Position numbers and translations under genes: made by a program. A stretch of DNA of 64,000 nt from Chryseobacterium sp. OSA05B (GTDB taxonomy: Bacteria > Bacteroidota > Bacteroidia > Flavobacteriales > Weeksellaceae). The stretch spans positions 186,001 to 250,000 of the forward strand of contig NZ_JAHXYH010000006.1 in NCBI RefSeq assembly GCF_019970065.1. The letters run 5' to 3'. Position 1 is the first letter of the stretch. Every line of letters starts with the position of its first letter. Positions 1 to 8,301 of the stretch are shown piece by piece. Under the pieces are notes generated by a model. The model saw only the letters and a program-made list of their open reading frames with translations, searched no databases and was not told where the DNA came from.

Positions 1-2769
1 TGGGTAATCTGCTTTGAGTTCATAAGTTCCGTTTTCATTGTTTAATTTAAATGAATCCATTCTTTTACCACTCAAGTCAAAAATGACGATCTCTCCGTTC
101 TTAGCTTTATGATAAATTAATTTTGCAGAGCCGTTTTTCACAGGATTATCTGCGATCTGAAGAGATAGTTTGTTGGCAGCATTCACATCCATTGTTGATA
201 ACGCTCCTGCGTAATTTCCAAAAATTCTGAATTCTCCAGGCTGCAGCATAATCGGAGTTGTTGTAGAGGCAAAATTTGAGATTGAATTGTCCATCAGATT
301 CTGCCATTGACCCGCATATGGGAAATAGGGAACCACGTTCTGCGCCGAAGTGGAATAATTGGCCAGAACCACAATATTCTTCACTCCGTTTATGGCATTA
401 TCGTACACATAAATCCTTGTGATCAGACCTTGCGGATCATTGGTCAGGTTATTTGATTCTATTGTATAGGTTTTTGATTTGAAAACCGGGTAATTCTTTC
501 TGATATTGATTATTTTAGCCCAGGTGTCATAAACCGCTTTTCTGTTTGCATTGGTATCATAGCCTAATGTGAAAGCAACCGGCTTCTCATCTGTACGACA
601 TCCGCTGTTGATGCTCCCGTCTGCACAACGGTTAATACTGAACTCATACCCAAGCTCTCCAAACTGCCAGATCATTTTCGGGCCGGGAATCGTAAAGAAA
701 GTAGCACCGAATGTCTTCATCCTTTCAAGAGCTGTGTTCAGACTGGTTACATTATAGGCTCCGTTTACAGCTCCATAGGCAAGGTTCTTGAACATTAACC
801 TTTCTTCGTCATGACTTTCTCCGTATCCTACCGCATTTTTATTGGTGAAACCGTGAAGCGCATGGTTCATTCTGTCGTAATTGCTGTTCTCCGCGTATCC
901 CATTGTGTTTTGATTGTACGGATCTGTCTGCTTATTCCACAGCATGACGCCTTTTCCTTCAGCAACCCGGTAATTCGCCCACTGCTGCTCTTCCGCATCT
1001 GTTCCCAAATGTTCGAAGATCATATAAGAGTTAGGATCTATTTCCCATTGTCTGTCGGCATAATGTTTCATAATATCTACTCTGTCCTGCTGGTAAGCAT
1101 TGGTACAGGTTTCATCATTTTCAGAACAATTTTGGGTAAAACCCTTCGTTAAATCCCACCGGAAACCATCGATATGATACTCGGTCAGCCATTGCTGAAG
1201 ACTTCTTTCAACGTAATATTGAGTTGAAGGACTTGTATGATTAAAATCGTTGAATACATTATAAGAATGTTTAGGAACCTGGTTAAAATAAGGATTGTTG
1301 GCCACAATTTCGCCGTAACCGTCTCCGTCTGGATCTATATTCCAAAGTCTGGCTAGTGGAGAACGTCCTGTTGCATGATTAAAGGCAACATCCAAAATAA
1401 CAGCAATCCCATTCTGGTGGCACAGATCTACAAATTCTTTGAATTTTTCAGGCGTTCCGTACGCTTTATCCAGTGCGTAATGAAAAGATGTATTATAACC
1501 CCAGGATAAGTTTCCTTCAAATTCCATAATGGGGAGCAGTTCAATGGCATTGATATTTAAGTTTTTTAAATAGGAAATCTTATTGATCAGTGACTGCCAG
1601 TTTTTTTCCTGTGTAAAATCTCTCAGCAATAATTCATATACCACGAGATCTTCCTTAGCCGGTCTCTGAAAATTGGTCACCTGCCAGTTGTAAGGAATCT
1701 GTCCCGTTTTAAAGGTTGAAACCTCAAAGTCCTGTCCCACAGGAAACGGAGGTAAATTCGGATAGGTAGAACTGGAAATCCACTGATCATCATAGGAAGA
1801 TAGAATCTGTGGTGAATAAGGATCCGCCACTTTTTTAAGATCATTGGTTCTGTATTGGAATGTGTATAGCTGTTGTGGGGTTAGTCCGTTTAATTCAATC
1901 CAGTAAAGATCAGGATTGGCAATGTCTCTTTTCATTAAATAAGCATCATCTACCGCCCAGTTATTAAAACTCCCGATAATGTGTACAAAGTTTTTATGAG
2001 GCGCATACAGGGCAAGTCCTACTTTTGTCTGATCTGAAGCGTGGTAGTTGATTCCCTGTCTGATCCAGCTGGGAATGGCTTCCGAAATGACCGTTCTGGG
2101 AACCTGCAGCAGGAAAGAAGCATTCTTTGAGTTTGAATTCGCATCGGTCGCAATGAGTTCCATGCTGGCATCCTGAGTTACGGCATAGCTGTAAGTATAG
2201 GATTGTGAAGGAGTGGATGCCGTATTCACAACCGTTCCGTTTGCCTTCAGCTGAAATGTCGTATTTACATTTGTTGTTGCTGTAATATTAACAGAGGTTC
2301 CTGCCGGAATTGTAGTCAGGCTATTCGCTACAGGATTAGTCAGGGTTAAATTTAAAACACCTACATTGACAAAAATGTCCGGTGAGGTCTGGTGGGAACC
2401 TGTTTTATCTTTTAGCAGAAACCCAAACCTTCCGATTCCCGTTCTTCCGAAAAAAGCAGTCGGAGTCATGGTTAAAGAATAAGTATCTGTTGCTGGATTA
2501 TAACTGAGTTTATTCAAATCACTGGAACTGTTCCAGCTTCCGTTGGTAGGACAATCCTGACTGTTCTGATAATTAGTGTCAAATGACCACGACCACATGT
2601 AGATGGCATTATTTGAAACATTCCAGGCTGATTCATCAATCTGATCTCCCGGAACCGTCAGGGTAATAACATCCGTTTCATTGAATGGATTAGGCGTAAT
2701 CGTATAATTGATCTGCCCGAAAACCAATGCTGCAACAAACAGATAAACAAGGGAATAAAACTTCTTCAT
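1..2769 (-). CDS. GH13 alpha-amylase-family protein, secreted by T9SS (C-terminal end cut by window edge)
   Basis: Read directly from the minus strand: 923 codons from an ATG at 2769 with no stop before the window edge. Residues 1-19 (MKKFYSLVYLFVAALVFGQ) form a signal peptide. An immunoglobulin-like/CBM48-type region with the motif HIIGSFNNWAVDDAYLM lies before the catalytic barrel. The GH13 catalytic triad is visible: nucleophile D539 in GFRWDLTKG, acid/base E586 in MIFEHLG, and H653-D654 in ESHDEE. The last ~70 residues begin a typical T9SS type A sorting domain (NPVKNGSAKLIYHK, then FDLSGKRM), so only about 10-25 residues should be missing. Inferred role: hydrolysis of alpha-glucans such as starch or glycogen outside the cell or at its surface. 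Substrate and endo/exo mode cannot be read from the sequence. Confidence 0.9.
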   Translation of the reverse strand, partial: MKKFYSLVYLFVAALVFGQINYTITPNPFNETDVITLTVPGDQIDESAWNVSNNAIYMWSWSFDTNYQNSQDCPTNGSWNSSSDLNKLSYNPATDTYSLTMTPTAFFGRTGIGRFGFLLKDKTGSHQTSPDIFVNVGVLNLTLTNPVANSLTTIPAGTSVNITATTNVNTTFQLKANGTVVNTASTPSQSYTYSYAVTQDASMELIATDANSNSKNASFLLQVPRTVISEAIPSWIRQGINYHASDQTKVGLALYAPHKNFVHIIGSFNNWAVDDAYLMKRDIANPDLYWIELNGLTPQQLYTFQYRTNDLKKVADPYSPQILSSYDDQWISSSTYPNLPPFPVGQDFEVSTFKTGQIPYNWQVTNFQRPAKEDLVVYELLLRDFTQEKNWQSLINKISYLKNLNINAIELLPIMEFEGNLSWGYNTSFHYALDKAYGTPEKFKEFVDLCHQNGIAVILDVAFNHATGRSPLARLWNIDPDGDGYGEIVANNPYFNQVPKHSYNVFNDFNHTSPSTQYYVERSLQQWLTEYHIDGFRWDLTKGFTQNCSENDETCTNAYQQDRVDIMKHYADRQWEIDPNSYMIFEHLGTDAEEQQWANYRVAEGKGVMLWNKQTDPYNQNTMGYAENSNYDRMNHALHGFTNKNAVGYGESHDEERLMFKNLAYGAVNGAYNVTSLNTALERMKTFGATFFTIPGPKMIWQFGELGYEFSINRCADGSINSGCRTDEKPVAFTLGYDTNANRKAVYDTWAKIINIRKNYPVFKSKTYTIESNNLTNDPQGLITRIYVYDNAINGVKNIVVLANYSTSAQNVVPYFPYAGQWQNLMDNSISNFASTTTPIMLQPGEFRIFGNYAGALSTMDVNAANKLSLQIADNPVKNGSAKLIYHKAKNGEIVIFDLSGKRMDSFKLNNENGTYELKADYP

Positions 2770-2841
2770 TTCTTTATTTTAATCGAATATAGTATTAATT
2801 TTCTTTTTATCACTTCATTTCACAGTGAAAAAATAAGCCAT

Positions 2842-2872
2842 CAAAAAAGACCCATGAAAAATTTCATGAGCC
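2842..2872 (-). terminator. Rho-independent terminator, second of two
   Basis: On the minus strand a hairpin CATGAAA-tt-TTTCATG, extended by wobble pairs, is followed by a run of six T (plus-strand A at 2843-2848). It lies between the FISUMP-domain gene and the amylase gene and would back up the terminator at 2930-2957. Confidence 0.6.
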
Positions 2873-2929
2873 TTCACGATAAAAGTAATTGTAATGAACT
2901 TTTTTTAAAATAAATCAATTTATGCCTTT

Positions 2930-2957
2930 ACAACAAAGGGCTTTCCTAAAAAAGCCC
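2930..2957 (-). terminator. Rho-independent terminator of the FISUMP-domain gene
   Basis: Inverted repeat GGGCTTT (2938-2944) and AAAGCCC (2951-2957) with a 6-nt loop. On the minus strand it is followed by TTTGTTGT, and it sits 27 bp beyond the stop codon of the gene ending at 2985. Confidence 0.65.
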
Positions 2958-2984
2958 CTGCTGATCAATCAAACGTATCGGGAC

Positions 2985-5063
2985 TTAGTTTTTAATAATT
3001 TTCTTAGAAAAAACCTGTCCATTCTTTAACTTTAATTCTACCATATAAATTCCATTCGGAAGTCCGTTCATATTAATCTGGTTATTGGTATACTGGATAT
3101 TCTTCAGTTTCTGCCCTACCATATTGATTACATTGACGCTTTCGATCAATGCATCTGCTTTGATATTAAGAACACCGTTCGTAGGGTTTGGATAAAATCC
3201 TACTGCTGGTGTATTTTTGATGATATCTGATGTTCCTAAAGCAGAACCTGTCTTGATGCATCTTACCGCAGATCCCTGCCCTCTCATCGCTCCAGAAGAA
3301 GGATTGGCAATAGTAGCCCCTATGTATAGGTATTTCCCTCCTGAGTTGGATGTGTCAGAGCTCCAGAAATATCCTCTCTGTCCCGCAAAGGTAAGCGCTC
3401 CGTTGGAAGAACTTCTGTATCCTGATGCAGGCAGCTTCAAGTGACTGTTAAATGCGGTTCCCGGGTTAGCAATATTTTCTGAATTTACAATAGCGGTCCA
3501 TTCAGCCTGAGAAGGCATTTTCCAGCCTGGTCCTACAGCCATACAAGGATCTGCTCCTACATTGACGGATACATTCGCAGCATTGGAAGCAGTCCATTTA
3601 TCGGTAGCCGCAAAAGTCCCCCACCATGAAGGTGATCCGATGATAAAGGCGTTTGACCCGACCAATCCGTCCGGTGAATTCGGTGTTGTAGGTGCTGCCG
3701 TAGCCGAATTTCTCAGCTGGTGGCCATCATCCCATCTTCCCCATTGGAAAAGATCACCGTACGATGTTTCATCACCCAGTGAAGAGGATACCTGAGAACT
3801 TCCAAGATTCTGCTGCAGCCAGATATTTCCATCGCTCCCTCTTACGGTTGAATACGTTACTGTCTGTCCCTGATAAGTAAACGTCACACAGCCTGTATCT
3901 CCCGCATTGCTTCCCGGATCAGTATTGGTACATCCCGGAGGTGTTCCGTTCAGTGGAATTCTTTTCACTTTGGTAACGTCTTCAGAATAAGCAAGTACCA
4001 AATAATTATTAGCCTTATCAATCGCAAGGTCATTATATTTAGCTTCTCCTGCAGAAATAAAATCTCCACCATAGGTTACCCAATTCTGTGTAGCAGCATC
4101 GAATTTATAAACCGTATTTCTTAGCAAATCATTGTCCTCAAAACGGCTGGCTACTACAAAAGGTTGTCCGGATGCAGTCACTGCAATAGCTACATGCTGT
4201 ACCCTTCCATCAGAAAAATCAGCCTGACCAAGCTGTATCCATGCATTTCCATTAAATTTCTTCACGTTAAGTTTCTGTCCGTTCGCGGAGCTGGCAACAT
4301 AAGCTGCATACAGATTGTTATTACCATCTATAGCAATATCAGAGGTGTATTGCTCTGAAGAAGAAGCCGCATCTACGATAGTTCCTCCCACCAGTGTCCA
4401 TGTATCTGTAGCTACTGCTGATGTACTGTTCTCATATACTCTTACACCCGATGCAATGTTGCATGTATAAATTTTCTGATTGGACCCGATCACCATTTCT
4501 GCAAATGATGCTCCATTTGAAAAGCCTGTATTTCCTACCTGCTCCCAGTTTCCGTTGGCATAACGCTGGACAGTTCCTGAGTTTTGTCCCCCGAATGTAA
4601 AGAGTACATTGGAAGGAGAAACCGCAGAAGCATGATAGTTGGCAGCAGATTCTGTAGCTTTTGGAAGCTGTGTCCATGAAGTTCCGTTAAACTGACGGAC
4701 TTCAATTCCGGATCCCGGATATCCTACCTGATTGGTGTAAAAAATATTTCCCAAACCGTCAAGAGATAATGAATTGAAGGTTGCACTCCCATCTGTAATT
4801 CCCGCAACACCACCTACATAAGACCATGCAGTCCCGTTGAATTTCTGCACAGAGCCTTTAGCTACTGAAGTATCATAATAAGAAAGATAATAGTTTCCAG
4901 CCTGATCTACTGCCAGATTATTATAACTGCTCCCTCCTGCTGAAACTCCCTGCGCACCTCCTACATCCTCCCATTGCTGGGCATATAGATAACTTCCTAC
5001 GATGGTTAGCAATGCTAAACCTGCTCCTATTTTACGGATCGCAAAATGTAAATTTTGAAACAT
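2985..5063 (-). CDS. FISUMP-domain T9SS-secreted protein
   Basis: 692 aa. The N-terminus has a signal peptide ending near residue 29 (VGSYLYAQQ). Residues ~30-380 are repeating blocks of about 45 residues of the form 'NGTAW..VGG....D...YNSLSLD..GN.Y', resembling a beta-propeller. Residues ~390-610 match the fibrobacter succinogenes major paralogous (FISUMP) domain: GSDGNIWLQQNLG, LFQWGRWDDGHQLR, WKMPSQAEW, GYRSSS, YFWSS and a closing AVRCIK. Residues ~620-692 are a T9SS type A sorting domain (FYPNPTNGVLNIKA, NGIYMVELK, KKIIKN). Inferred role: a cell-surface or secreted protein, possibly adhesive; no catalytic motif was seen. It is divergent from the AraC-type gene at 5215. Confidence 0.85.
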   Translation of the reverse strand: MFQNLHFAIRKIGAGLALLTIVGSYLYAQQWEDVGGAQGVSAGGSSYNNLAVDQAGNYYLSYYDTSVAKGSVQKFNGTAWSYVGGVAGITDGSATFNSLSLDGLGNIFYTNQVGYPGSGIEVRQFNGTSWTQLPKATESAANYHASAVSPSNVLFTFGGQNSGTVQRYANGNWEQVGNTGFSNGASFAEMVIGSNQKIYTCNIASGVRVYENSTSAVATDTWTLVGGTIVDAASSSEQYTSDIAIDGNNNLYAAYVASSANGQKLNVKKFNGNAWIQLGQADFSDGRVQHVAIAVTASGQPFVVASRFEDNDLLRNTVYKFDAATQNWVTYGGDFISAGEAKYNDLAIDKANNYLVLAYSEDVTKVKRIPLNGTPPGCTNTDPGSNAGDTGCVTFTYQGQTVTYSTVRGSDGNIWLQQNLGSSQVSSSLGDETSYGDLFQWGRWDDGHQLRNSATAAPTTPNSPDGLVGSNAFIIGSPSWWGTFAATDKWTASNAANVSVNVGADPCMAVGPGWKMPSQAEWTAIVNSENIANPGTAFNSHLKLPASGYRSSSNGALTFAGQRGYFWSSDTSNSGGKYLYIGATIANPSSGAMRGQGSAVRCIKTGSALGTSDIIKNTPAVGFYPNPTNGVLNIKADALIESVNVINMVGQKLKNIQYTNNQINMNGLPNGIYMVELKLKNGQVFSKKIIKN

Positions 5064-5098
5064 ATCTAATATTATTTTTAATTATTCTAAATTTAATT

Positions 5099-5116
5099 TA
5101 ATTTTGCGCAAAATTA
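5099..5116. promoter_or_regulatory. 18-bp perfect palindrome in a divergent promoter region
   Basis: TAATTTTGCGCAAAATTA reads the same on both strands and carries a Bacteroidota -7 box (TAATTTTG, consensus TAnnTTTG) in each direction. It lies 35 bp before the FISUMP-domain gene (minus) and 98 bp before the AraC gene (plus). No good -33 TTG was found at 17-20 bp for either direction, so it could be overlapping divergent promoters, an operator, or both. Confidence 0.5.
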
Positions 5117-5214
5117 CCTTTCATTCTTAACCCTGAGTTATCATTTCCAAACTTTTTGTTATCCGATGTAAGGCTTTTGATTCAAATTGTACCCTATCCG
5201 TAAAATCATTTCCT

Positions 5215-6084
5215 ATGAAGAATCTCTCCAGGAGTGGACTGTTATTCAGTTCCGACAACATCAAGATCGTCATGCAGGAAGACCCACAGCCTGAAAAGTT
5301 TTCAAGATTGCATATGATTGAAAGCAGGGCAAGTTTCAGCCTGCTATTTTTGCTGAGTTCTAATATTAAACTGGAAGCCAATGACTGTGAGACTAAATTT
5401 CTGTTCAGGAAAAATCAATATATTCTACATTACTCTTCCCAGGAAAGTACCGCAGAGCTTTGGACAGAGAGCCAGGAAGCTTTAAAGTATTTACAGATTC
5501 AGATTAATTACCAGTATATTTTTAACCTCATCGATCCGGAATCGAGCAAGGAAAATGCAGATATCCTGGAAAACATGATCCGGAACAATTATATTTTCCT
5601 TCATCAAAGAACGCCACCTTATATGACCGTAGAAATGCATATGATTCTGAACGAACTGATCAGCTATTCAAAAAAAGGAATGGTGCAGCGGTTATTTGTG
5701 GAAGCCAAGATCATTAAACTTCTGATTCTGATTTTTGAACAGTTTAATGAAAAAAACACCGTACAGGCGGAACCGGGGACTTCTTTTGTGATCAAAAAAT
5801 TCATTGATGAAAATTATCACAAAAACATCCGTGCGGAAGATATCGGAAAGCTTACCGGAATCAACCAGAATAAGATCAGGAAAGAATTTAAGGCGCAATA
5901 CCAGATGACGGTTTCCGATTATATTTCAGAACTGAGAATGCTGAAAGCAAAGAAAATGATCATCGACAAAGGCATTATGATCAAAGAAATTGCCATTGAA
6001 TGCGGGTATGAATATGTACAAAACTTCACCCGGGCATTTAAAAAGAAATTCGGGGTTTCTCCTGAAAAACTGAGAAACGGGTAA
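5215..6084 (+). CDS. AraC-family transcriptional regulator
   Basis: 289 aa. The C-terminal ~100 residues form the double helix-turn-helix of AraC/XylS regulators: first helix region IRAEDIGKLTGINQNKIRKE, then the conserved MIKEIAIECGYEYVQNFTRAFKKKFGVSPEKLR. The N-terminal ~180 residues are a less conserved sensing half, similar in layout to PchR-type regulators; the ligand is unknown. The nearest candidate target is the divergent T9SS-cargo gene at 5063, with the palindrome at 5099-5116 between them. Start chosen at ATG 5215; no strong Shine-Dalgarno, as is usual in this phylum. A terminator follows at once. Confidence 0.85.
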   Translation: MKNLSRSGLLFSSDNIKIVMQEDPQPEKFSRLHMIESRASFSLLFLLSSNIKLEANDCETKFLFRKNQYILHYSSQESTAELWTESQEALKYLQIQINYQYIFNLIDPESSKENADILENMIRNNYIFLHQRTPPYMTVEMHMILNELISYSKKGMVQRLFVEAKIIKLLILIFEQFNEKNTVQAEPGTSFVIKKFIDENYHKNIRAEDIGKLTGINQNKIRKEFKAQYQMTVSDYISELRMLKAKKMIIDKGIMIKEIAIECGYEYVQNFTRAFKKKFGVSPEKLRNG

Positions 6085-6088
6085 TAAA

Positions 6089-6118
6089 AAAACCGCCTAA
6101 AAAATTAAGCGGTTTATA
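6089..6118 (+). terminator. Terminator after the AraC gene
   Basis: AAACCGC (6090-6096) pairs with GCGGTTT (6109-6115) around an A/T-rich loop, directly after the TAA of the AraC gene. The following T run is short. Confidence 0.55.
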
Positions 6119-6179
6119 TATGTTGTTTTGCTTTGATATTACTTTTTCAGAATTAAGGTGAAAAAGCAATGACAGTCAA

Positions 6180-6464
6180 TTAATGATGATGTCCGTGATC
6201 GTGTAGGAACGGTCCGTTTCCTTTAGGGTTGCTGAAGACTACTTCTACGCCCTCCTGCTCATTAAGTTCTTTTCTTCTGATATCTTCCGGATCAAAAGGT
6301 TTTACTTTTCCGAAATATTCTTTCAGACCTTCAGTTAACCACATTGGGATTACCAAACCGAAGAACATGAAGATACACCAGAATCCTACTAAGAACATAA
6401 TTATAAAGAATACAGTCCATAGGAACTGGTAGAACGGCCAAAATGCTGATAAAATCGTTATCAT
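6180..6464 (-). CDS. Small membrane protein, conserved-type, function unknown
   Basis: 94 aa from ATG 6464 (MITILSAFWPFYQFLW). An upstream in-frame ATG at 6518 would place the promoter boxes at 6483-6515 inside the gene, so 6464 is preferred. Residues ~10-40 are strongly hydrophobic (one long or two short membrane segments), followed by an acidic soluble tail containing KPFDPEDIRRKELNE and a His-rich end (HDHGHHH) that could bind metal. Possibly one of the small DUF families of flavobacteria (DUF6341-like); this is recollection, not shown here. It sits 39 bp downstream of the class I fumarase gene but has its own promoter. Confidence 0.7.
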   Translation of the reverse strand: MITILSAFWPFYQFLWTVFFIIMFLVGFWCIFMFFGLVIPMWLTEGLKEYFGKVKPFDPEDIRRKELNEQEGVEVVFSNPKGNGPFLHDHGHHH

Positions 6465-6482
6465 TCTCTTAAAGATTTTAGG

Positions 6483-6515
6483 CAAAAATAGGACTTTTTT
6501 GCGTTGTACACAAAA
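6483..6515 (-). promoter_or_regulatory. Bacteroidota promoter of the small membrane protein
   Basis: On the minus strand: TTTTG at 6515-6511, a 20-bp spacer, then TATTTTTG at 6490-6483. This fits the TTTG-N19/20-TAnnTTTG consensus and predicts a start of transcription about 10-15 nt before ATG 6464. Confidence 0.7.
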
Positions 6516-6557
6516 CATACAAGCCCTATTTTCTAATTTATTTTGATTTTAAACTAA

Positions 6558-8165
6558 TTAGTGGGCAAGATCTGCGAAGAAGTCATTGCCTTTATCGTCC
6601 GTAATGATGAACGCCGGGAAGTCTTTTACTTCGATCTTTCTTACGGCTTCCATCCCCAATTCAGGGAAGTCTACGATATCTACAGATACGATATTGTCTT
6701 TGGCAAGAATCGCTGCCGGTCCACCGATAGACCCCAGATAAAAGCCTCCGTATTTACCGCAAGCTGTTGTCACATCTTTACTTCTGTTTCCTTTCGCCAG
6801 CATAATCATACTTCCTCCATGGCTCTGGAATTCGTCTACATAGACATCCATTCTTCCCGCCGTTGTAGGTCCGAAACTTCCTGAAGCCATTCCTTCCGGA
6901 GTTTTTGCAGGTCCTGCGTAATAAATCGGGTGGTTTTTGAAGTATTCAGGCATCGGTTGTCCGCTATCGATGATTTCTTTGATTTTTGCATGGGCAATAT
7001 CTCTGGCAACGATCAGCGTTCCGTTTAGTTTTAATCTTGTTTTGATAGGATATTTGGACAGCTCAGCCAATATCTCAGGCATTGGCTTGTTTAGATTGAT
7101 TTCAACGGCTTCCTCCAGGTGTGGCGGCGTATCCGGTAAGAATCTCTTCGGATTTTCTTCCAGCTGCTCAAGGAAAATACCATCTTTTGTGATTTTTCCT
7201 TTGATATTTCTGTCTGCAGAACATGAAACTCCCATTCCTACAGGACAAGAAGCAGCATGACGCGGAAGTCTGATCACTCTTACGTCGTGGGTAAGGTATT
7301 TCCCTCCAAACTGTGCTCCGATAGCACTTTCCTGACAGATTTTCTGAACTTTAGCTTCCCATTCAAGGTCTCTGAAAGCCTGTCCGCCTTCATTTCCTTC
7401 TGTCGGAAGGTTGTCATAATATTTTGCAGAGGCTTTTTTCACGGCAGCCAGATTCGCTTCAGCAGAAGTTCCTCCGATTACAAGAGCCAGGTGATAAGGC
7501 GGGCATGCAGCGGTTCCAAGGTCTGAGATTCTTTCTTTTACAAATGCTTCAAGAGACTTTTCATTCAATAATGATTTTGTCTTTTGGTATAAGAATGTTT
7601 TATTGGCAGATCCTCCTCCTTTCGTTAAAAACAAAAACTCATAGTAATCTCCTTTTTTGGCATAAATATCAATCTGTGCCGGAAGGTTGGAACCTGAATT
7701 TTTTTCTTCAAACATCGTCAAAGGCACTACCTGAGAATATCTTAGGTTTCTTTTCTGATAAGTATTGTAAATTCCTTTGCTCAGATATTCTCCGTCATCC
7801 ACTCCGGTATACACACTTTCTCCTTTTTTACCCATGACAATGGCAGTTCCTGTATCCTGACATGAAGGAAGAGCTCCTTCCACCGCCACAGCAGCATTCT
7901 GCAAAAGATTGTAAGCAACGAATCTGTCATTATCTGTAGCTTCAGGATCATCGATGATTCTTCTTAGACTTTCAAGATGAGAAGAACGAAGCATGAAAGA
8001 AACATCAGCCATAGCTTCTTCAGCCAAAAGCTCCAGTCCTTTCGGATCAATGGTTAAGATTTCTCTTTCTCCTAATTTTTCAACCGTTACATAGTCTGAT
8101 GTCAATTTTTTATACACCGTATCATCTTTCTGGATCGGATACGGATCCTGATATCTAAAATCCAT
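6558..8165 (-). CDS. fumA: Fumarate hydratase, class I (iron-sulfur)
   Basis: 535 aa, the full length of single-chain class I fumarases. It interconverts fumarate and malate in the TCA cycle in the cytoplasm, using an oxygen-sensitive [4Fe-4S] cluster. Three family cysteines are visible: LPSCQDTGTA (near residue 102), GTAACPPYHLA and AASCPVGMGVSCSADRN. The C-terminal half contains FGPTTAGRMDVYVDEFQ and TACGKYGGFYLGSIGG of the beta subunit. It is divergent from fumC at 8302; a -7 box lies just upstream. The symbol fumA is used in the broad sense of class I enzyme. Confidence 0.93.
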   Translation of the reverse strand: MDFRYQDPYPIQKDDTVYKKLTSDYVTVEKLGEREILTIDPKGLELLAEEAMADVSFMLRSSHLESLRRIIDDPEATDNDRFVAYNLLQNAAVAVEGALPSCQDTGTAIVMGKKGESVYTGVDDGEYLSKGIYNTYQKRNLRYSQVVPLTMFEEKNSGSNLPAQIDIYAKKGDYYEFLFLTKGGGSANKTFLYQKTKSLLNEKSLEAFVKERISDLGTAACPPYHLALVIGGTSAEANLAAVKKASAKYYDNLPTEGNEGGQAFRDLEWEAKVQKICQESAIGAQFGGKYLTHDVRVIRLPRHAASCPVGMGVSCSADRNIKGKITKDGIFLEQLEENPKRFLPDTPPHLEEAVEINLNKPMPEILAELSKYPIKTRLKLNGTLIVARDIAHAKIKEIIDSGQPMPEYFKNHPIYYAGPAKTPEGMASGSFGPTTAGRMDVYVDEFQSHGGSMIMLAKGNRSKDVTTACGKYGGFYLGSIGGPAAILAKDNIVSVDIVDFPELGMEAVRKIEVKDFPAFIITDDKGNDFFADLAH

Positions 8166-8181
8166 TCAATTTTTGTTTGTG

Positions 8182-8189
8182 CAAAAATA
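8182..8189 (-). promoter_or_regulatory. -7 box of the class I fumarase promoter
   Basis: TATTTTTG on the minus strand, 17 nt before the ATG at 8165. No clear -33 TTTG was found at the expected spacing, so the promoter call rests on the -7 box and position. Confidence 0.45.
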
Positions 8190-8301
8190 CGTCATCCTTA
8201 AAAAAACATGAGTAAAATCACTCATCCATATTGATATTTATAATGGTTATAAATTGCGGGATTCTGCGTTTATGATTAACTTTATAAAAATTTCAATCAC
8301 A

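Noticed and set aside
569..1152. Plus-strand frames at 569-757 and 811-1152
   Set aside because: They are antisense to the GH13 amylase gene, whose catalytic motifs are read on the minus strand.
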